This document shows, piece by piece, positions 63,891 through 64,000 of a DNA stretch of 64,000 bases. This DNA is from an uncultured Pelagibacteraceae bacterium (GTDB taxonomy: Bacteria > Pseudomonadota > Alphaproteobacteria > Pelagibacterales > Pelagibacteraceae): positions 1 through 64,000 of the forward strand of contig CACDDC010000002.1 in assembly GCA_902551455.1 (NCBI GenBank), given 5' to 3'. The notes under the pieces are model-generated. The model saw nothing but the letters and a program-made list of their open reading frames with translations, was not told the origin of the DNA and did no database searches. Positions within the stretch are counted from its first letter, which is position 1. The number at the start of each line of letters is the position of its first letter. The position numbers were made by a program, and so were the translations under genes.

Positions 63891-64000
63891 ATGAAAGTAA
63901 GGGACCTTCTTAAAAAAGCGACTAAATTAAAAAAAGAAAATAAGGTTGAGGAAGCAATAAAAGTTTTAGATGAAGCGTATAAAAAAGGAATTTATGAACC
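63891..64000 (+). CDS. TPR-like protein (5' part only)
   Basis: ATG 63891 opens a frame running off the window (36 codons seen). The residues form an amphipathic helix pair, including KKENKVEEAIKVLDEAYKKG, which resembles a tetratricopeptide repeat. Nothing more can be said of its function from this fragment. The preceding 200 bases carry a terminator and a possible minus-strand microprotein. Confidence 0.5.
   Translation, partial: MKVRDLLKKATKLKKENKVEEAIKVLDEAYKKGIYE

Noticed and set aside
1..64000. CRISPR arrays, insertion sequences, prophage, tRNA or rRNA genes
   Set aside because: No spaced repeat array, transposase, integrase, phage gene, cloverleaf or rRNA segment was seen in the intergenic gaps, most of which are under 100 bases.

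Overview
This window is a 64 kb stretch of a strongly AT-rich, very compact alphaproteobacterial chromosome. Short or absent intergenic gaps, overlapping start and stop codons, lysine- and asparagine-heavy proteins, and the gene set point to the SAR11 clade (Pelagibacter-like marine bacteria). That gene set includes class I lysyl-tRNA synthetase, ChvI-ChvG next to ahcY, a RegA/ActR regulator, an F1-ATPase zeta-type inhibitor and a SAM-II riboswitch on metX. The assignment is inference from gene content; no 16S rRNA is present. I found no tRNA, rRNA, CRISPR array, insertion sequence or prophage.

Layout. 1-4.1 kb (minus strand): rplU-rpmA-obgE, and a metX-metW-gloB operon behind a SAM-II riboswitch. 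4.2-9.7 kb: an aromatic amino acid pair (hisC-like aminotransferase and tyrA), then trkH-ampG and an NlpC/P60 peptidase. 9.8-13.2 kb: lysK-pyrD, and rpmB with a queuosine-precursor transporter. 13.2-16.3 kb: a polyamine operon (ornithine/lysine decarboxylase, deoxyhypusine-synthase-like protein, agmatinase). 16.5-29.6 kb: regA, bioY, an ABC ATPase, polA, chvI-chvG, ahcY, tsaE, amgK-murU, gpmA and a run of small envelope genes. 29.6-36.4 kb: an msrA-sseA-RND efflux operon, a DMT permease and a DNA glycosylase. 36.5-40 kb: two sugar-modification genes, a GT17 glycosyltransferase and an 850-residue epimerase-cupin-methyltransferase fusion.

40-49.7 kb is a purine catabolism island. It holds uraD, hiuH, xdhA, xdhB, guaD, a membrane urate oxidase, a purine phosphoribosyltransferase and two NCS2 permeases. 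Together these cover import and conversion of guanine, hypoxanthine and xanthine to allantoin. A perfect palindrome lies over both divergent -10 boxes between uraD and hiuH. 49.8-58.6 kb: hsp20 with an RpoH-like promoter, oligopeptidase B, a membrane J-domain protein, GT9, a DapA-like aldolase, cfa and an unrecognised basic coiled-coil protein. 57.2-60.2 kb: a ScfR/RamB-type regulator divergent from isocitrate lyase aceA, with helically phased direct repeats between them. The window ends with djlA, exported and membrane proteins, a sugar O-methyltransferase, a lone WGR-domain protein and the start of a TPR-like gene.

I see no clearly new defence or mobile system. The items I would follow first are the phased repeats at aceA/scfR, the hairpin-less RND adaptor, the three-domain sugar enzyme, the polyamine operon with a DHS homologue, the cytochrome-less urate oxidase, and the basic coiled-coil protein at 56.0 kb.
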